Part shown: piece by piece, positions 36,785 through 45,213 of the stretch
Layout: the number at the start of each line of letters is the position of its first letter
Position numbering within the stretch: position 1 is the first letter of the stretch
Origin: Tepidicaulis sp002389665
GTDB taxonomy: Bacteria; Pseudomonadota; Alphaproteobacteria; Parvibaculales; Parvibaculaceae
Direction of reading: 5' to 3'
Assembly: GCF_965222285.1 (NCBI RefSeq)
Contig: NZ_OZ244942.1
Location: 1,612,001 to 1,676,000 of the forward strand
DNA: 64,000 bases
Translations under genes and position numbers: made by a program
The notes under the pieces: generated by a model
What the model saw: only the letters and a program-made list of their open reading frames with translations
The model's database searches: none
What the model was told of the DNA's origin: nothing

Positions 36785-37459
36785 TCAGCTCTCCCGTGCG
36801 ACGCCCTCGACAAGAGGAACGAAGCGCACATCCATCAAATCTTCCCGCTCGATGCCCGTCTCGGTGCGCGTCACACGCACCAGCTTCTGCTCGCGCGGCC
36901 TGCCGGGAATATCGACCGGCAAAACCATGATGCCGCCCACTTTCAGCTGGTCCACCAGCGTTTGCGGCAATTCGGGGGCAGCGGCGGTCACCATGATCCG
37001 GTCGAACGGGGCCTGTTCCGGCCATCCGGACGCACCATCGCCCACCTTTGTAGTAATGTTGTGCAGATTTAAGGTTTCGAAACGGTTAACGGCATCGCGC
37101 ATCAGCGTTCTATAACGCTCAATTGTGTAAACGCGCCGGCATAAACGGGACAGGATTGCTGCCTGATATCCGGAGCCCGTTCCCACCTCCAGAACCTTCA
37201 TCCGGTCCCCGACCTCCAGCTTTTCCGTCATATAGGCGACCACGAAAGGCTGAGAAATCGTCTGCCCGCATTCGATGGGCAGCGCATGGTCTTCATAAGC
37301 CTGTTTGGAGAAGGTCGTGGGCACAAAACTGTCCCGCGCCACCCGTTCGATGGCGGAGAGCACCGCTTTGCTTTTGATGCCGCGCCGGCGCAGCTCCATG
37401 ATCAGCGAAATTTTCGCCGGATCGGCTGCCGCAAACCCTTCTCTTTCCTCCTCCGGCAT
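36785..37459 (-). CDS. pcm: Protein-L-isoaspartate O-methyltransferase
   Basis: Pcm methylates isoaspartyl residues, starting repair of aged proteins. The 224-residue sequence has the substrate motif ISQPFVVAYM (ISQP at 68-71) and SAM motif EVGTGSGYQA (91-100), then DRIMVTAAAPELPQTLVDQL. Both key motifs are intact, in contrast to the relative at 63014-63679. It sits 8 bp after surE and 17 bp before the nlpD-like gene, a stationary-phase repair/envelope run known from gammaproteobacteria too. Confidence 0.96.
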   Translation of the reverse strand: MPEEEREGFAAADPAKISLIMELRRRGIKSKAVLSAIERVARDSFVPTTFSKQAYEDHALPIECGQTISQPFVVAYMTEKLEVGDRMKVLEVGTGSGYQAAILSRLCRRVYTIERYRTLMRDAVNRFETLNLHNITTKVGDGASGWPEQAPFDRIMVTAAAPELPQTLVDQLKVGGIMVLPVDIPGRPREQKLVRVTRTETGIEREDLMDVRFVPLVEGVARES

Positions 37460-37467
37460 CGTGCCTC

Positions 37468-38274
37468 CTAACCGAATGCCTTGAGCAATGCGCGCCGGGA
37501 GCGGTCATGCGTCAGCGTCATATGGAGGGGTGTGATGGAGATGAAGCCGTTATAGATCGCATGCAGATCCGTGCCCTTCGGCGGGTTGGACTTCTTCGCC
37601 TCGAAGCCGATCCAGTAATAAGGCCGGTGGCGCGCATCGATGCGCTCTTCCACTTTGACAAGCGACTGATCACGCCGGCCCTGCGCCGTAACTTCAATGC
37701 CTTTGACATGATCATGGGCAACATCGGGGAAATTGATGTTGATCAGCACTTCCTTCGGCCAGCCTTCTTTCAAAAGCTGCAGGATGAGTTTCGGTGCGTG
37801 ATGTTCCGCCGTTGCCCATTTCACGTTCTGCTTACCGTCGAAGCCGTAAGCCTGGCTGAGCGCGATGGAGGGAACGCCGAGAATGGTGCCTTCCATGGCG
37901 GCCGCGATCGTGCCCGAATATGTCACATCATCGGCGATATTCTGGCCGCGGTTGACGCCGGACAGAACAAGGTCCGGCGCTTTATCTTTCAGCACATGGC
38001 GCAGCGCCATCATCACGCTGTCGCTCGGTGTGCCGGAGACGGCGAATTTGCGTGCATTGACTTTGCGCAGCCGCAACGGATCGGCCAGCGTCAGCGAATG
38101 CGACGCCCCGCTCTGCTCCGTTTCCGGTGCCACGATCCACACATCGTCGGAAAGCTGCCGAGCAATCTTTTCCAGCGCCTTGAGGCCGGGGGCATGAATG
38201 CCGTCATCATTGCTGAGCAGGATGCGCTTGCCCGCAAGCGGCAGTTTCTTACTCGTGCGTTTTGCGCCCGCCAT
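37468..38274 (-). CDS. surE: 5'-nucleotidase SurE
   Basis: SurE is a metal-dependent nucleoside monophosphatase linked to survival under stress. The 268-residue protein has SNDDGIHAPG (NDDG at 22-25, metal binding), VAPETEQSGASHSLTL, SGVNRGQNIADDVTYSGTI and INFPDV. The N-terminus is about 15 residues longer than usual (MAGAKRTSKKLPLAGKR), and a shorter start is possible. The ATG overlaps the serS stop by one base (TAATG), indicating coupling. Confidence 0.96.
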   Translation of the reverse strand: MAGAKRTSKKLPLAGKRILLSNDDGIHAPGLKALEKIARQLSDDVWIVAPETEQSGASHSLTLADPLRLRKVNARKFAVSGTPSDSVMMALRHVLKDKAPDLVLSGVNRGQNIADDVTYSGTIAAAMEGTILGVPSIALSQAYGFDGKQNVKWATAEHHAPKLILQLLKEGWPKEVLININFPDVAHDHVKGIEVTAQGRRDQSLVKVEERIDARHRPYYWIGFEAKKSNPPKGTDLHAIYNGFISITPLHMTLTHDRSRRALLKAFG

Positions 38275-39563
38275 TAGCCGATCACCTCAAGCCCGCCCAT
38301 ATAGGGCTGCAATACGGCAGGCACCGCCACCTTGCCGTCTTCCTGCTGATAATTTTCTAGGATCGCCACAAGCGTGCGCCCCACGGCAAGGCCGGAACCG
38401 TTCAGCGTATGCACGAAACGCGTCGCGCCCTTGCCCTTCTTGTCGCTGTCACCGGGGCGGTAGCGCGCGCCCATGCGCCGCGCCTGGAAGTCCCCGCAAT
38501 TCGAGCAGCTCGAAATCTCCCGGTAGGCATCCTGCCCCGGCAGCCAAACTTCGATGTCGTAAGTCTTGCGCGCGCCAAAACCCATATCGCCGGTGCACAG
38601 CGTCATCACCCGGTAAGGCAGCTCCAGCCGCTTCAGCACTTCCTCGGCGCAGGACAGCATCCGCTCATGCTCCTCCGCCGACTTCTCCGGCGCGGTGACG
38701 CTCACAAGCTCGACCTTGGAGAATTGGTGCATACGGATCATGCCGCGCGTGTCGCGGCCGGCGGAGCCTGCTTCGGAGCGGAAACACGGCGTGAAAGCCG
38801 TCATGCGCAGCGGCAGTTCTTCTTCCGCCAGAATGCTTTCGCGCACCAGATTGGTCAGCGGCACTTCGGCAGTCGGCACCAGCCAATAGCCGTTTTCGGT
38901 GCGGAAGGCATCTTCGGCGAATTTGGGCAGATTGCCCGTGCCGAACATCGCTTCATCGCGCACCAGAACGGGCGGCGCCACTTCCATATAGCCGAACTCG
39001 CTTGTATGCAGATCGAGCATGAAATTGCCGATCGCCCGTTCAAGCCGCGCCATCTGGCTTTTCAGAACGACGAAGCGCGCGCCGGAGAGTTTCGCCGCCG
39101 CCTCGAAATCCATCAGGCCCATGCCTTCGCCGAGATCGAAATGCTGTTTCGCCTCGAAGTTGAAGCGGCGCGGCTCCAGATGCTTGTGCCGCTCGACATT
39201 GTCCTCCTCGTCCTTGCCGACCGGCACATCCTCATGCGGCAGGTTGGGGATGCGCGAGAGCATGTCGTCGAGTTCGGCGGAAATCCGCTTTTCTTCTTCC
39301 TCGCCCTTCTGCAGCGCTTCTTTCAGCTCGGCGACTTCCTTGATGAGCGCGTTCGCCCGCTCCTCATCGCCTTTCGCCTTGGCGGTGCCCACTTCCTTGG
39401 AAGCGGCGTTCCGCCGGGTCTGAGCCTCCTGGGTGCGGGCAATGACGTCCCGGCGCTTGGCGTCGAGCGCAATTAGTGTCTCGGCCTGGGGCTCGGCGCC
39501 CCGTTTGGCCAGAGCGGCATCGAAAGCCTGCGGATCGTCGCGGATCAGCTTGATATCGAACAT
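38274..39563 (-). CDS. serS: Seryl-tRNA synthetase
   Basis: It charges tRNA-Ser and tRNA-Sec. The 429-residue class II synthetase has the N-terminal coiled-coil arm (residues about 30-105), motif 2 (CFRSEAGSAGRDTRGMIRMHQF) and motif 3 (NGSGLAVGRTLVAILENYQ), with the substrate segment WLPGQDAYREISSCSNCGDFQ. It follows tatC by 152 bp and is coupled to surE by a one-base overlap. Confidence 0.97.
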   Translation of the reverse strand: MFDIKLIRDDPQAFDAALAKRGAEPQAETLIALDAKRRDVIARTQEAQTRRNAASKEVGTAKAKGDEERANALIKEVAELKEALQKGEEEEKRISAELDDMLSRIPNLPHEDVPVGKDEEDNVERHKHLEPRRFNFEAKQHFDLGEGMGLMDFEAAAKLSGARFVVLKSQMARLERAIGNFMLDLHTSEFGYMEVAPPVLVRDEAMFGTGNLPKFAEDAFRTENGYWLVPTAEVPLTNLVRESILAEEELPLRMTAFTPCFRSEAGSAGRDTRGMIRMHQFSKVELVSVTAPEKSAEEHERMLSCAEEVLKRLELPYRVMTLCTGDMGFGARKTYDIEVWLPGQDAYREISSCSNCGDFQARRMGARYRPGDSDKKGKGATRFVHTLNGSGLAVGRTLVAILENYQQEDGKVAVPAVLQPYMGGLEVIG

Positions 39564-39715
39564 GGATCGTCCGTCGGGTCAGATGTGGCTTCCGGCGCGA
39601 CTCGGGCCCGCCGGACAACAATGATTTGGCTGCCTGTATAAGCGCTGGGAGAAGGCCCGTCCAGCAGGCCAGCCGCACCGTTTCCGGGGAGAAGAAATCA
39701 GGCGGAAGGCCTCAA

Positions 39716-40537
39716 TCAGACCTTCTCGTCCTCGTAGGGCTCGTCCTCCTCGCGCTCCTTGCGCCGCCGCTCGATCATGGCGACGGAGAGGATCGAAATT
39801 TCATAGAGCAGTAGTGTCGGCAGGCCGAGGCCGACCTGGCTGATGATGTCCGGCGGGGTCAAAATGGCCGCCGCGGCAAACACCGCCACAATCGCGTATT
39901 TGCGCCCAGAGCGCAGTTGGGCCGCCGTCACCAGCCCTGCCCGCCCTAAAAGGCTAAGCACTACAGGCAGTTGGAAGCAGAAACCGAAAGCCAGGATCAA
40001 GGTCATGATCAGGCTGAGATATTCGCTCACCCGCGGCAAAAGCTCGATGGCGATTTTCCCCTCGCCGCCGCTTTGCTGCATGGAAAGGAAGAAGCCGAGC
40101 GCCAGCGGCATGATCAGAAAATAGACCAGCGCTGCCCCGAGCGCGAAGAGCACCGGCGTTGCCAGAAGGTAGGGCAAAAACGCGCCCCGCTCGTTTTTAT
40201 AAAGGCCGGGCGCGACGAACATATAGATTTGCGAGGCAAGCACTGGAAAGGCCAGAAACGTTGCCCCGAAAAGCGCGAGCTTGAGCTGCGTGAAGAAATA
40301 TTCCTGCGGCGCGGTGAAAATCACCTTCAGATTGGCCGCCTCATCTCCGGCGGCGATCTCGTAAGGCAGCAGCAGAATGTTGTAGATCACATCGGCAAAG
40401 TAAAAGCAGATGGCGAAGCCTATGGCGATAGCCACGACCGAATAGAGCAGCCGCGTGCGCAGCTCGATCAGATGCGTAATCAGCGGGGCACGGGAGGCCT
40501 CGATGTCGTCATCCGGCTCGTCGCTACGCTCACTCAT
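39716..40537 (-). CDS. tatC: Twin-arginine translocase subunit TatC
   Basis: TatC binds the twin-arginine signal and forms the core receptor. The 273-residue protein has six membrane helices, the N-terminal LITHLIELRTRLLYS segment and the periplasmic loop FVAPGLYKNERGAFLPYLLATPVLF with the conserved FxxPGLxxxE. Its ATG overlaps the tatB stop by four bases (ATGA). The C-terminus carries an acidic/basic tail. Expected clients include the PhoD enzyme encoded at 21761. Confidence 0.97.
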   Translation of the reverse strand: MSERSDEPDDDIEASRAPLITHLIELRTRLLYSVVAIAIGFAICFYFADVIYNILLLPYEIAAGDEAANLKVIFTAPQEYFFTQLKLALFGATFLAFPVLASQIYMFVAPGLYKNERGAFLPYLLATPVLFALGAALVYFLIMPLALGFFLSMQQSGGEGKIAIELLPRVSEYLSLIMTLILAFGFCFQLPVVLSLLGRAGLVTAAQLRSGRKYAIVAVFAAAAILTPPDIISQVGLGLPTLLLYEISILSVAMIERRRKEREEDEPYEDEKV

Positions 40538-41028
40538 AGGTTGGATTTTCCATCGAGAGGGCCGGCCTTGCGTTCGGGCTTGTCCTGAGGCTCTGCCTGC
40601 GTTTCCGGCTTCGGTCCTTCATGGCCTTCATAAACCGGTGCCTCGGCCGGTTTCTCCGGTTCGGAGTTCTCAGAAACGCTCACACGTTCCGTGTCGCCTT
40701 CCGCTTCAGCGGCAATCTTATGCGCCTCTTCCGGCGGCACGCCGTCCATGATGGCCTTGTTCACCGCATCGACCGGATCGTTAAAGCTGTCCTTCAACTT
40801 GTTGATCGGATTGGCCTTACGGATGTCCTGCACTTCCTTGCGCAGTTCTTCCAGCTCCGCCTCGCGCGCCATATCATCGAAAGATCGCTGAAACTCGCGG
40901 GCCATGGCGCGGATCTTCCCCGCATACTGACCGACAACCCGCATCATCCGCGGCAGGTCTTTTGGACCCACCACGAGAATGGCAATCACGCCTATCAGAA
41001 GAAGTTCAGACCAGCCAATATCGAACAT
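40534..41028 (-). CDS. tatB: Sec-independent translocase subunit TatB
   Basis: TatB partners with TatC in signal recognition. It has a single N-terminal helix (MFDIGWSELLLIGVIAILVVGPKDLP, with conserved Glu8), an amphipathic helix (RMMRVVGQYAGKIRAMAREFQRSF) and a long acidic, Pro-rich tail. Length 164 is typical. It overlaps tatC and is 41 bp downstream of tatA. Confidence 0.95.
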   Translation of the reverse strand: MFDIGWSELLLIGVIAILVVGPKDLPRMMRVVGQYAGKIRAMAREFQRSFDDMAREAELEELRKEVQDIRKANPINKLKDSFNDPVDAVNKAIMDGVPPEEAHKIAAEAEGDTERVSVSENSEPEKPAEAPVYEGHEGPKPETQAEPQDKPERKAGPLDGKSNL

Positions 41029-41069
41029 GATGCAGATGCCGCTCCGCCCGGCGCCGCCGTGCGTGAAGG

Positions 41070-41312
41070 TCAGCTATTGACCTTGCTGTCCTTTTCCGCA
41101 TCCGCAGCCCGCTCAGCCGCCGGCTGCTCCTGCTTGTTCTCCAGGCTTTTCGCCCCGCCTTGTTCGTCGGCTTCTTCTTCCGTCAGCCCTTTACGGAAGC
41201 TGCGAATACCTTTGGCGACATCACCCATCAGCGCGGAAATCTTGCCGCGCCCAAACAGCAGTACCACGAGCACTACAACAATGATGATCTGCCACGGACC
41301 GATCTGTCCCAT
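41070..41312 (-). CDS. tatA: Sec-independent translocase subunit TatA
   Basis: TatA oligomerises to form the transport path. The 80-residue protein has one helix (WQIIIVVVLVVLLFGRGKI), the hinge FGRGKISALMGDVAKGIRSFRKGL, and an acidic tail. It is the first gene of tatABC and lies 95 bp downstream of scpB. Confidence 0.95.
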   Translation of the reverse strand: MGQIGPWQIIIVVVLVVLLFGRGKISALMGDVAKGIRSFRKGLTEEEADEQGGAKSLENKQEQPAAERAADAEKDSKVNS

Positions 41313-41407
41313 TCAATAATCTCCACATACGTCTTAAGAGACGAAGCTAACTTCTTTCATCATCTCAGAATCCACTCCTCGCCGCAACGTATGGCCAAGG
41401 TGGAGGT

Positions 41408-42337
41408 TCAGTCGTCTTCGCCTTCACTGGAAGCGCTCTGGGCAACATGGTCATCCAGCGCCTCCCCATATTCTTCATGTAGGGGGTCATCATCGAATTC
41501 GCCATCCCCGTCGCCGCCCGTATCGGAGGGAACCGGCACTTCAAAGCCCGGCGGCAGGTGCCCTTCGAGCATGCCCGAGGCTTTCAGCTCATCGAGCCCC
41601 GGCAGATCGGAGATGTTTTCAAGGCCGAAATGCACCAGAAACTCCTCCGTCGTCCCGTAAGTCACGGGACGTCCCGGCACCCGGCGGCGGCCGCGCAGGC
41701 GCACCCAGCCCGTTTCCATCAAAACGTCCACCGTGCCTTTGGAAACGCTCACGCCGCGGATTTCCTCGATCTCCGCCCGCGTCACCGGCTGGTGATAGGC
41801 GATGATCGCCAGCGTCTCGAGCGCCGCGCGGGAGAGTTTCTTCTGCTGCTTGGCTTCCCGGCGCATCAGGAACGACAGGTCTTCCGCAGTACGGAACATC
41901 CATTTATTGGCCACACGCACCAGATTGACGCCGCGCTCGGCATAAAGCGCCTGCAAATCCTCGATCAGCGCGCCGACATCCGCCCCTTCGGGCAGGCGGG
42001 CGGCAATGCTGTCCCGGTCCAGCGGCTCTGCGGCGGCGAAAAGCAGCGCCTCGACCATGCGCAATTGCTGCGCGGGATCCTGCACGGGGAAGGCCTCGAC
42101 ATTGCTGTCGTTGCTGTCGTCGCTCTCGCCGGCGTCCGCTTCGCCGTCCTCGTCCGCGTCGTCATCGGAGGCGTCTTCAGAGGTTTCGTCAGCTGCTTCC
42201 TCGGCACCTTCTTCCGCCTCATCGGCAGGTGCCTCACTTAAAGCTTCTTCGGCCTCGGCCGCACCTTCTTCGGCGGCTTCCGTTTCTACGGCTTCCAGCT
42301 CGGCCTCTTCTTTTTTCACTTCGCTATGATCCATCAT
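41408..42337 (-). CDS. scpB: Segregation and condensation protein B, with long acidic N-terminus
   Basis: ScpB binds ScpA and SMC in the condensin complex that compacts and segregates chromosomes. The conserved winged-helix pair covers residues about 90-260 (EALLFAAAEPLDRDSIAARL, ALETLAIIAYHQPVTRAEIEEIRGV, GRPVTYGTTEEFLVHFGL). Before it is an unusual acidic extension: 36 of the first 80 residues are Asp or Glu. The C-terminus is also acidic. It follows scpA directly (stop then ATG). A second ATG at codon 2 is equally possible as start. Confidence 0.93.
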   Translation of the reverse strand: MMDHSEVKKEEAELEAVETEAAEEGAAEAEEALSEAPADEAEEGAEEAADETSEDASDDDADEDGEADAGESDDSNDSNVEAFPVQDPAQQLRMVEALLFAAAEPLDRDSIAARLPEGADVGALIEDLQALYAERGVNLVRVANKWMFRTAEDLSFLMRREAKQQKKLSRAALETLAIIAYHQPVTRAEIEEIRGVSVSKGTVDVLMETGWVRLRGRRRVPGRPVTYGTTEEFLVHFGLENISDLPGLDELKASGMLEGHLPPGFEVPVPSDTGGDGDGEFDDDPLHEEYGEALDDHVAQSASSEGEDD

Positions 42338-43252
42338 CTACTCGTTCGTGCCGGGAGCGGCGCCGGAAGGCGCGCCCGCCTCATCCCCGCGCCGTCTCAC
42401 ATAGACGGGCTGGAACGGGCCGGTCTGCCGGATTTCCAGCTTGCCGTCCTTCACCATTTCCAAAGTCGCGCTCAAGGTGCTCGCCAGTGCAGAGCGCCGT
42501 TTTTTGCCCGAGCCGAAATCGGGCGGGAAGAAACTGTCGATCCGCCCCCAATCCATGGCCGCGCCGATCAGGTTTTCCAGCCGCCGCCGCGCATCTTCGA
42601 TCGCCAGGATGGGCAGCTTTTTTACCTCATAATGCTCGGTAAAGGTGCCGCGCACACGCTGCACGGAATAGGCCTTCAAAAGCTCATAGAGGTCCGCCTG
42701 CCATTCGGGCGTGCGGATCACGCGCACCCCTTCCGGCTTGCCGCGCGCAAACACATGGATGCCCATGCGGGTGCGGCTTGTGAGCTGCTCGCTCGCTTTA
42801 CGCATTGCCTCCAGGCGCTGCAGCTGAAAAGCCAGGCGCGCCGCCATTTCGGCGCCCGAAAGCTCGCCCTCTTCGTCTTCCGGCGGCGGCAGCAGCAGCT
42901 TCGATTTCAGGAAGGCAAGCCAGGCGGCCATCACCAGATAATCGGCGGCAAGATCGAGCTCCAGTCGGCGGGCTTCCTGAATGAATTGCAGGTATTGCTC
43001 GGCAAGCTCCAGAATGGAAATTTTGGTCAGATCGACCTTCTGGTTGCGCGCCAGCGTCAGCAGAACGTCGAGCGGGCCTTCATAGCCGCTAATATCGACG
43101 ACCAGACTATCCTCATGCTCGCTTTCGGAGGGATCGACCCGCACAGGCGCATCGAAGTCCTCCGCCTCGCCCTTTTCCGGGGCGGCGGATGCTTCGGCGG
43201 CGCTCTCCTCCTCAGGCGGAGCAGCGTTGGGGTCGGTCGGCGGCTGGGTCAT
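42338..43252 (-). CDS. scpA: Segregation and condensation protein A
   Basis: ScpA is the kleisin that bridges SMC heads. The 304-residue protein has the kleisin core: YEGPLDVLLTLARNQKVDLTKISILELAEQYLQFI and AADYLVMAAWLAFLKSKLLLP. The C-terminal winged helix has RSALASTLSATLEMVKDGKLEIRQTGPFQPVYVR. An acidic N-terminus of about 45 residues precedes the core. Its stop is directly adjacent to the scpB start. Confidence 0.95.
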   Translation of the reverse strand: MTQPPTDPNAAPPEEESAAEASAAPEKGEAEDFDAPVRVDPSESEHEDSLVVDISGYEGPLDVLLTLARNQKVDLTKISILELAEQYLQFIQEARRLELDLAADYLVMAAWLAFLKSKLLLPPPEDEEGELSGAEMAARLAFQLQRLEAMRKASEQLTSRTRMGIHVFARGKPEGVRVIRTPEWQADLYELLKAYSVQRVRGTFTEHYEVKKLPILAIEDARRRLENLIGAAMDWGRIDSFFPPDFGSGKKRRSALASTLSATLEMVKDGKLEIRQTGPFQPVYVRRRGDEAGAPSGAAPGTNE

Positions 43253-43398
43253 GTATTGGCAACTCGTTGAAGGAACCGGACGGCGGGCCGCGCCGCAGGC
43301 TGTCTGCCCTTATAACGCGCCTTGGGATTCGGGGCACGGGCTTTTGCCCCGATCCGGCAATTTCCTGTGGGCGAATTGCTGGATGCGCCCGAAAATTT

Positions 43399-44412
43399 CT
43401 AGGAATAGTTTCCAATAAGGGCCTGAAAGGCCTCCCAGCCCGCTTCTTCATCGAAAGGCTGCGGCGGGCGGTAGCGGCCAAGGGCGTTTTCGGCCCGAAG
43501 CAGCGCCTTGCCGCCAAGCCGGGGCACCTCGGCCATGATGGCTTCCATCTCCCCCGGATCGCCATTGCAGTGAAGCACCACGTCACAGCCGGCCGCAAAC
43601 GAGGCCCGTGTCCGAGCGCCGAACTCCCCGCCCAGCGCCTTCATGGAAAGATCATCGGACATAAGCAGCCCGTCAAAACCGATATCGCCCCGGATAACCT
43701 CCGTGATCACCTTGGCCGAGGTTGTGGCGGGGGCATCCGCATCGATGGCGCTGTAGATCACGTGGGCGGTCATGGCGAGCGGCATATCCGCCAGCGCCCG
43801 GAACGGGGCAAAATCGGTTTCCCGCAACGTTTCAAGCGGTGTGTCCACGACCGGCAGCGCCTCGTGGCTGTCCACCCCGGCCCGGCCGTGGCCCGGAATA
43901 TGTTTGATGATGGGCAGAACACCGCTTTGCAGCAGCCCCTCACAGGCCGCCCGGCCAAGGGCGATGACGGGCTCCGGCGTCAGCCCATAGGCCCTGTCGC
44001 CGATCACGTCATGAGCACCCGGCACCGGCACATCGAGGACAGGCAAGCAGTCAACAGTCACGCCCGCGCGGGCAAGTTCCCCCGCGATGAGCCGCGCGCC
44101 GAGCCGAGCCGCCTCAATCCCTTTTTCGGGATCAGCGCTGTAAAGCGCGCCGTAAGCCGCCCCGGTTGGATAAGAGCGCCAATGCGGGGGGCGCAGGCGC
44201 TGCACCCGGCCCCCTTCCTGGTCGATCAGGACGGGCGCGTCCCGGCCCACAGCTTCCCTGTAACTTTGGGTCAGGGCGGCCAGCTGGCCTGGGCTTTCGA
44301 TATTGCGGGCAAAGACAATAAAGCCCCAGGGATTGGCCTCCTTGAAGAAGGCGCGTTCCCGCTCGCTTAAAACCGGCCCCTCGGAGCCGAATATCACCGC
44401 ACTTGGCGTCAT
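43399..44412 (-). CDS. nagZ: Beta-N-acetylhexosaminidase (peptidoglycan recycling)
   Basis: NagZ removes GlcNAc from anhydro-muropeptides during cell-wall recycling. The 337-residue glycoside hydrolase family 3 protein has DQEGGRVQRLRPP, the KHIPGHGRAGVDSHEALP loop holding the catalytic His, and SDDLSMKAL with the nucleophile Asp. There is no signal peptide, matching the cytoplasmic role. It lies 6 bp after the SPOR gene, and 146 bp separate it from scpA. Confidence 0.95.
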   Translation of the reverse strand: MTPSAVIFGSEGPVLSERERAFFKEANPWGFIVFARNIESPGQLAALTQSYREAVGRDAPVLIDQEGGRVQRLRPPHWRSYPTGAAYGALYSADPEKGIEAARLGARLIAGELARAGVTVDCLPVLDVPVPGAHDVIGDRAYGLTPEPVIALGRAACEGLLQSGVLPIIKHIPGHGRAGVDSHEALPVVDTPLETLRETDFAPFRALADMPLAMTAHVIYSAIDADAPATTSAKVITEVIRGDIGFDGLLMSDDLSMKALGGEFGARTRASFAAGCDVVLHCNGDPGEMEAIMAEVPRLGGKALLRAENALGRYRPPQPFDEEAGWEAFQALIGNYS

Positions 44413-44418
44413 GCGGGC

Positions 44419-45213
44419 TTAGCGCTCCCGCACCAGGCAGTCGAGGCCGCGCGATTTCAGCTTGGAGCAGAGGTTATCGGCGCTCGATTTGCTGTCCAGA
44501 TAACCGATCCGCAGACGGTAATAGACGCCTTTATCCCCAAGATCGGCGCGCTGGATATCCGCCTCGGTACCGCTCAGAAGATCGCTGTGCTGCTTCTGCA
44601 AACTGGCGAAACGGGATTTGGCATCCGCCTCGCTGCGAAGCGCGGCGATCTGGACCACATATTTGCCCGAAGAGCTGGAGGAAGAAGCCGCAGGTGCCGG
44701 TTTGCTGGCGCTCTGCGACGGCTTGGCTTCCGGCGTACGGGGCGCAGCGCCCGGAATAACGGCTTCCTCGGGGCTGGAGGGTTCGGCAGCCGTTTCCTTT
44801 TCAGCGGCAGGCTTTTCCTCCGTATCCCCGTTCGGCAGCTTCATGGGTTCCTCGGCACGCGGCAAGAGCCGTTCGACACCCTCTTCTTCACTTTCCGCCC
44901 CGGCGATGCGGTCATAGATGCGCTTGTCCTGATGCGGAATTTCCATGCCGCCCGGATCCTGCGGCGTGACCTTCGCCGGGCCCTGTTCGGCGCGGATCAG
45001 CGGCGGGGCGCTGCGCATCCCCTCCTTCACGCCTTGCTGATAGGCAAAGAAGAGGACACCCCCAAACGCCGCGAGCAGCAGGATAATCCCGGCAAGCAGC
45101 AAGGGCCCGCGCCCGCGTTCTTCTTCCTCATCCGTCGCGTCATAGGTATGGAATTCTTCGTCGGACGGATGCGGCACGAAACGGCCATGTCCTTCATCAT
45201 CCCGATCGGACAT
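44419..45213 (-). CDS. SPOR-domain membrane protein
   Basis: The protein has a charged cytoplasmic N-terminus, one membrane helix at about 36-53 (LLLAGIILLLAAFGGVLFF), a long low-complexity periplasmic linker rich in Glu, Pro and Ala, and a C-terminal SPOR domain from about 185 (KYVVQIAALRSEADAKSRF, YYRLRIGYLDSKSSADNLC). This FtsN-like layout suggests septal peptidoglycan binding. The conserved position between argS and nagZ is typical of alphaproteobacteria, where such genes are linked to division. Its ATG overlaps the argS stop by one base (TGATG). Confidence 0.88.
   Translation of the reverse strand: MSDRDDEGHGRFVPHPSDEEFHTYDATDEEEERGRGPLLLAGIILLLAAFGGVLFFAYQQGVKEGMRSAPPLIRAEQGPAKVTPQDPGGMEIPHQDKRIYDRIAGAESEEEGVERLLPRAEEPMKLPNGDTEEKPAAEKETAAEPSSPEEAVIPGAAPRTPEAKPSQSASKPAPAASSSSSSGKYVVQIAALRSEADAKSRFASLQKQHSDLLSGTEADIQRADLGDKGVYYRLRIGYLDSKSSADNLCSKLKSRGLDCLVRER

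Noticed and set aside
36768..37025. N-terminal extension of the nlpD-like frame into pcm
   Set aside because: The extra 86 codons overlap pcm in another frame, have Arg/Gly-rich nonsense composition, and would bury the lipoprotein signal.
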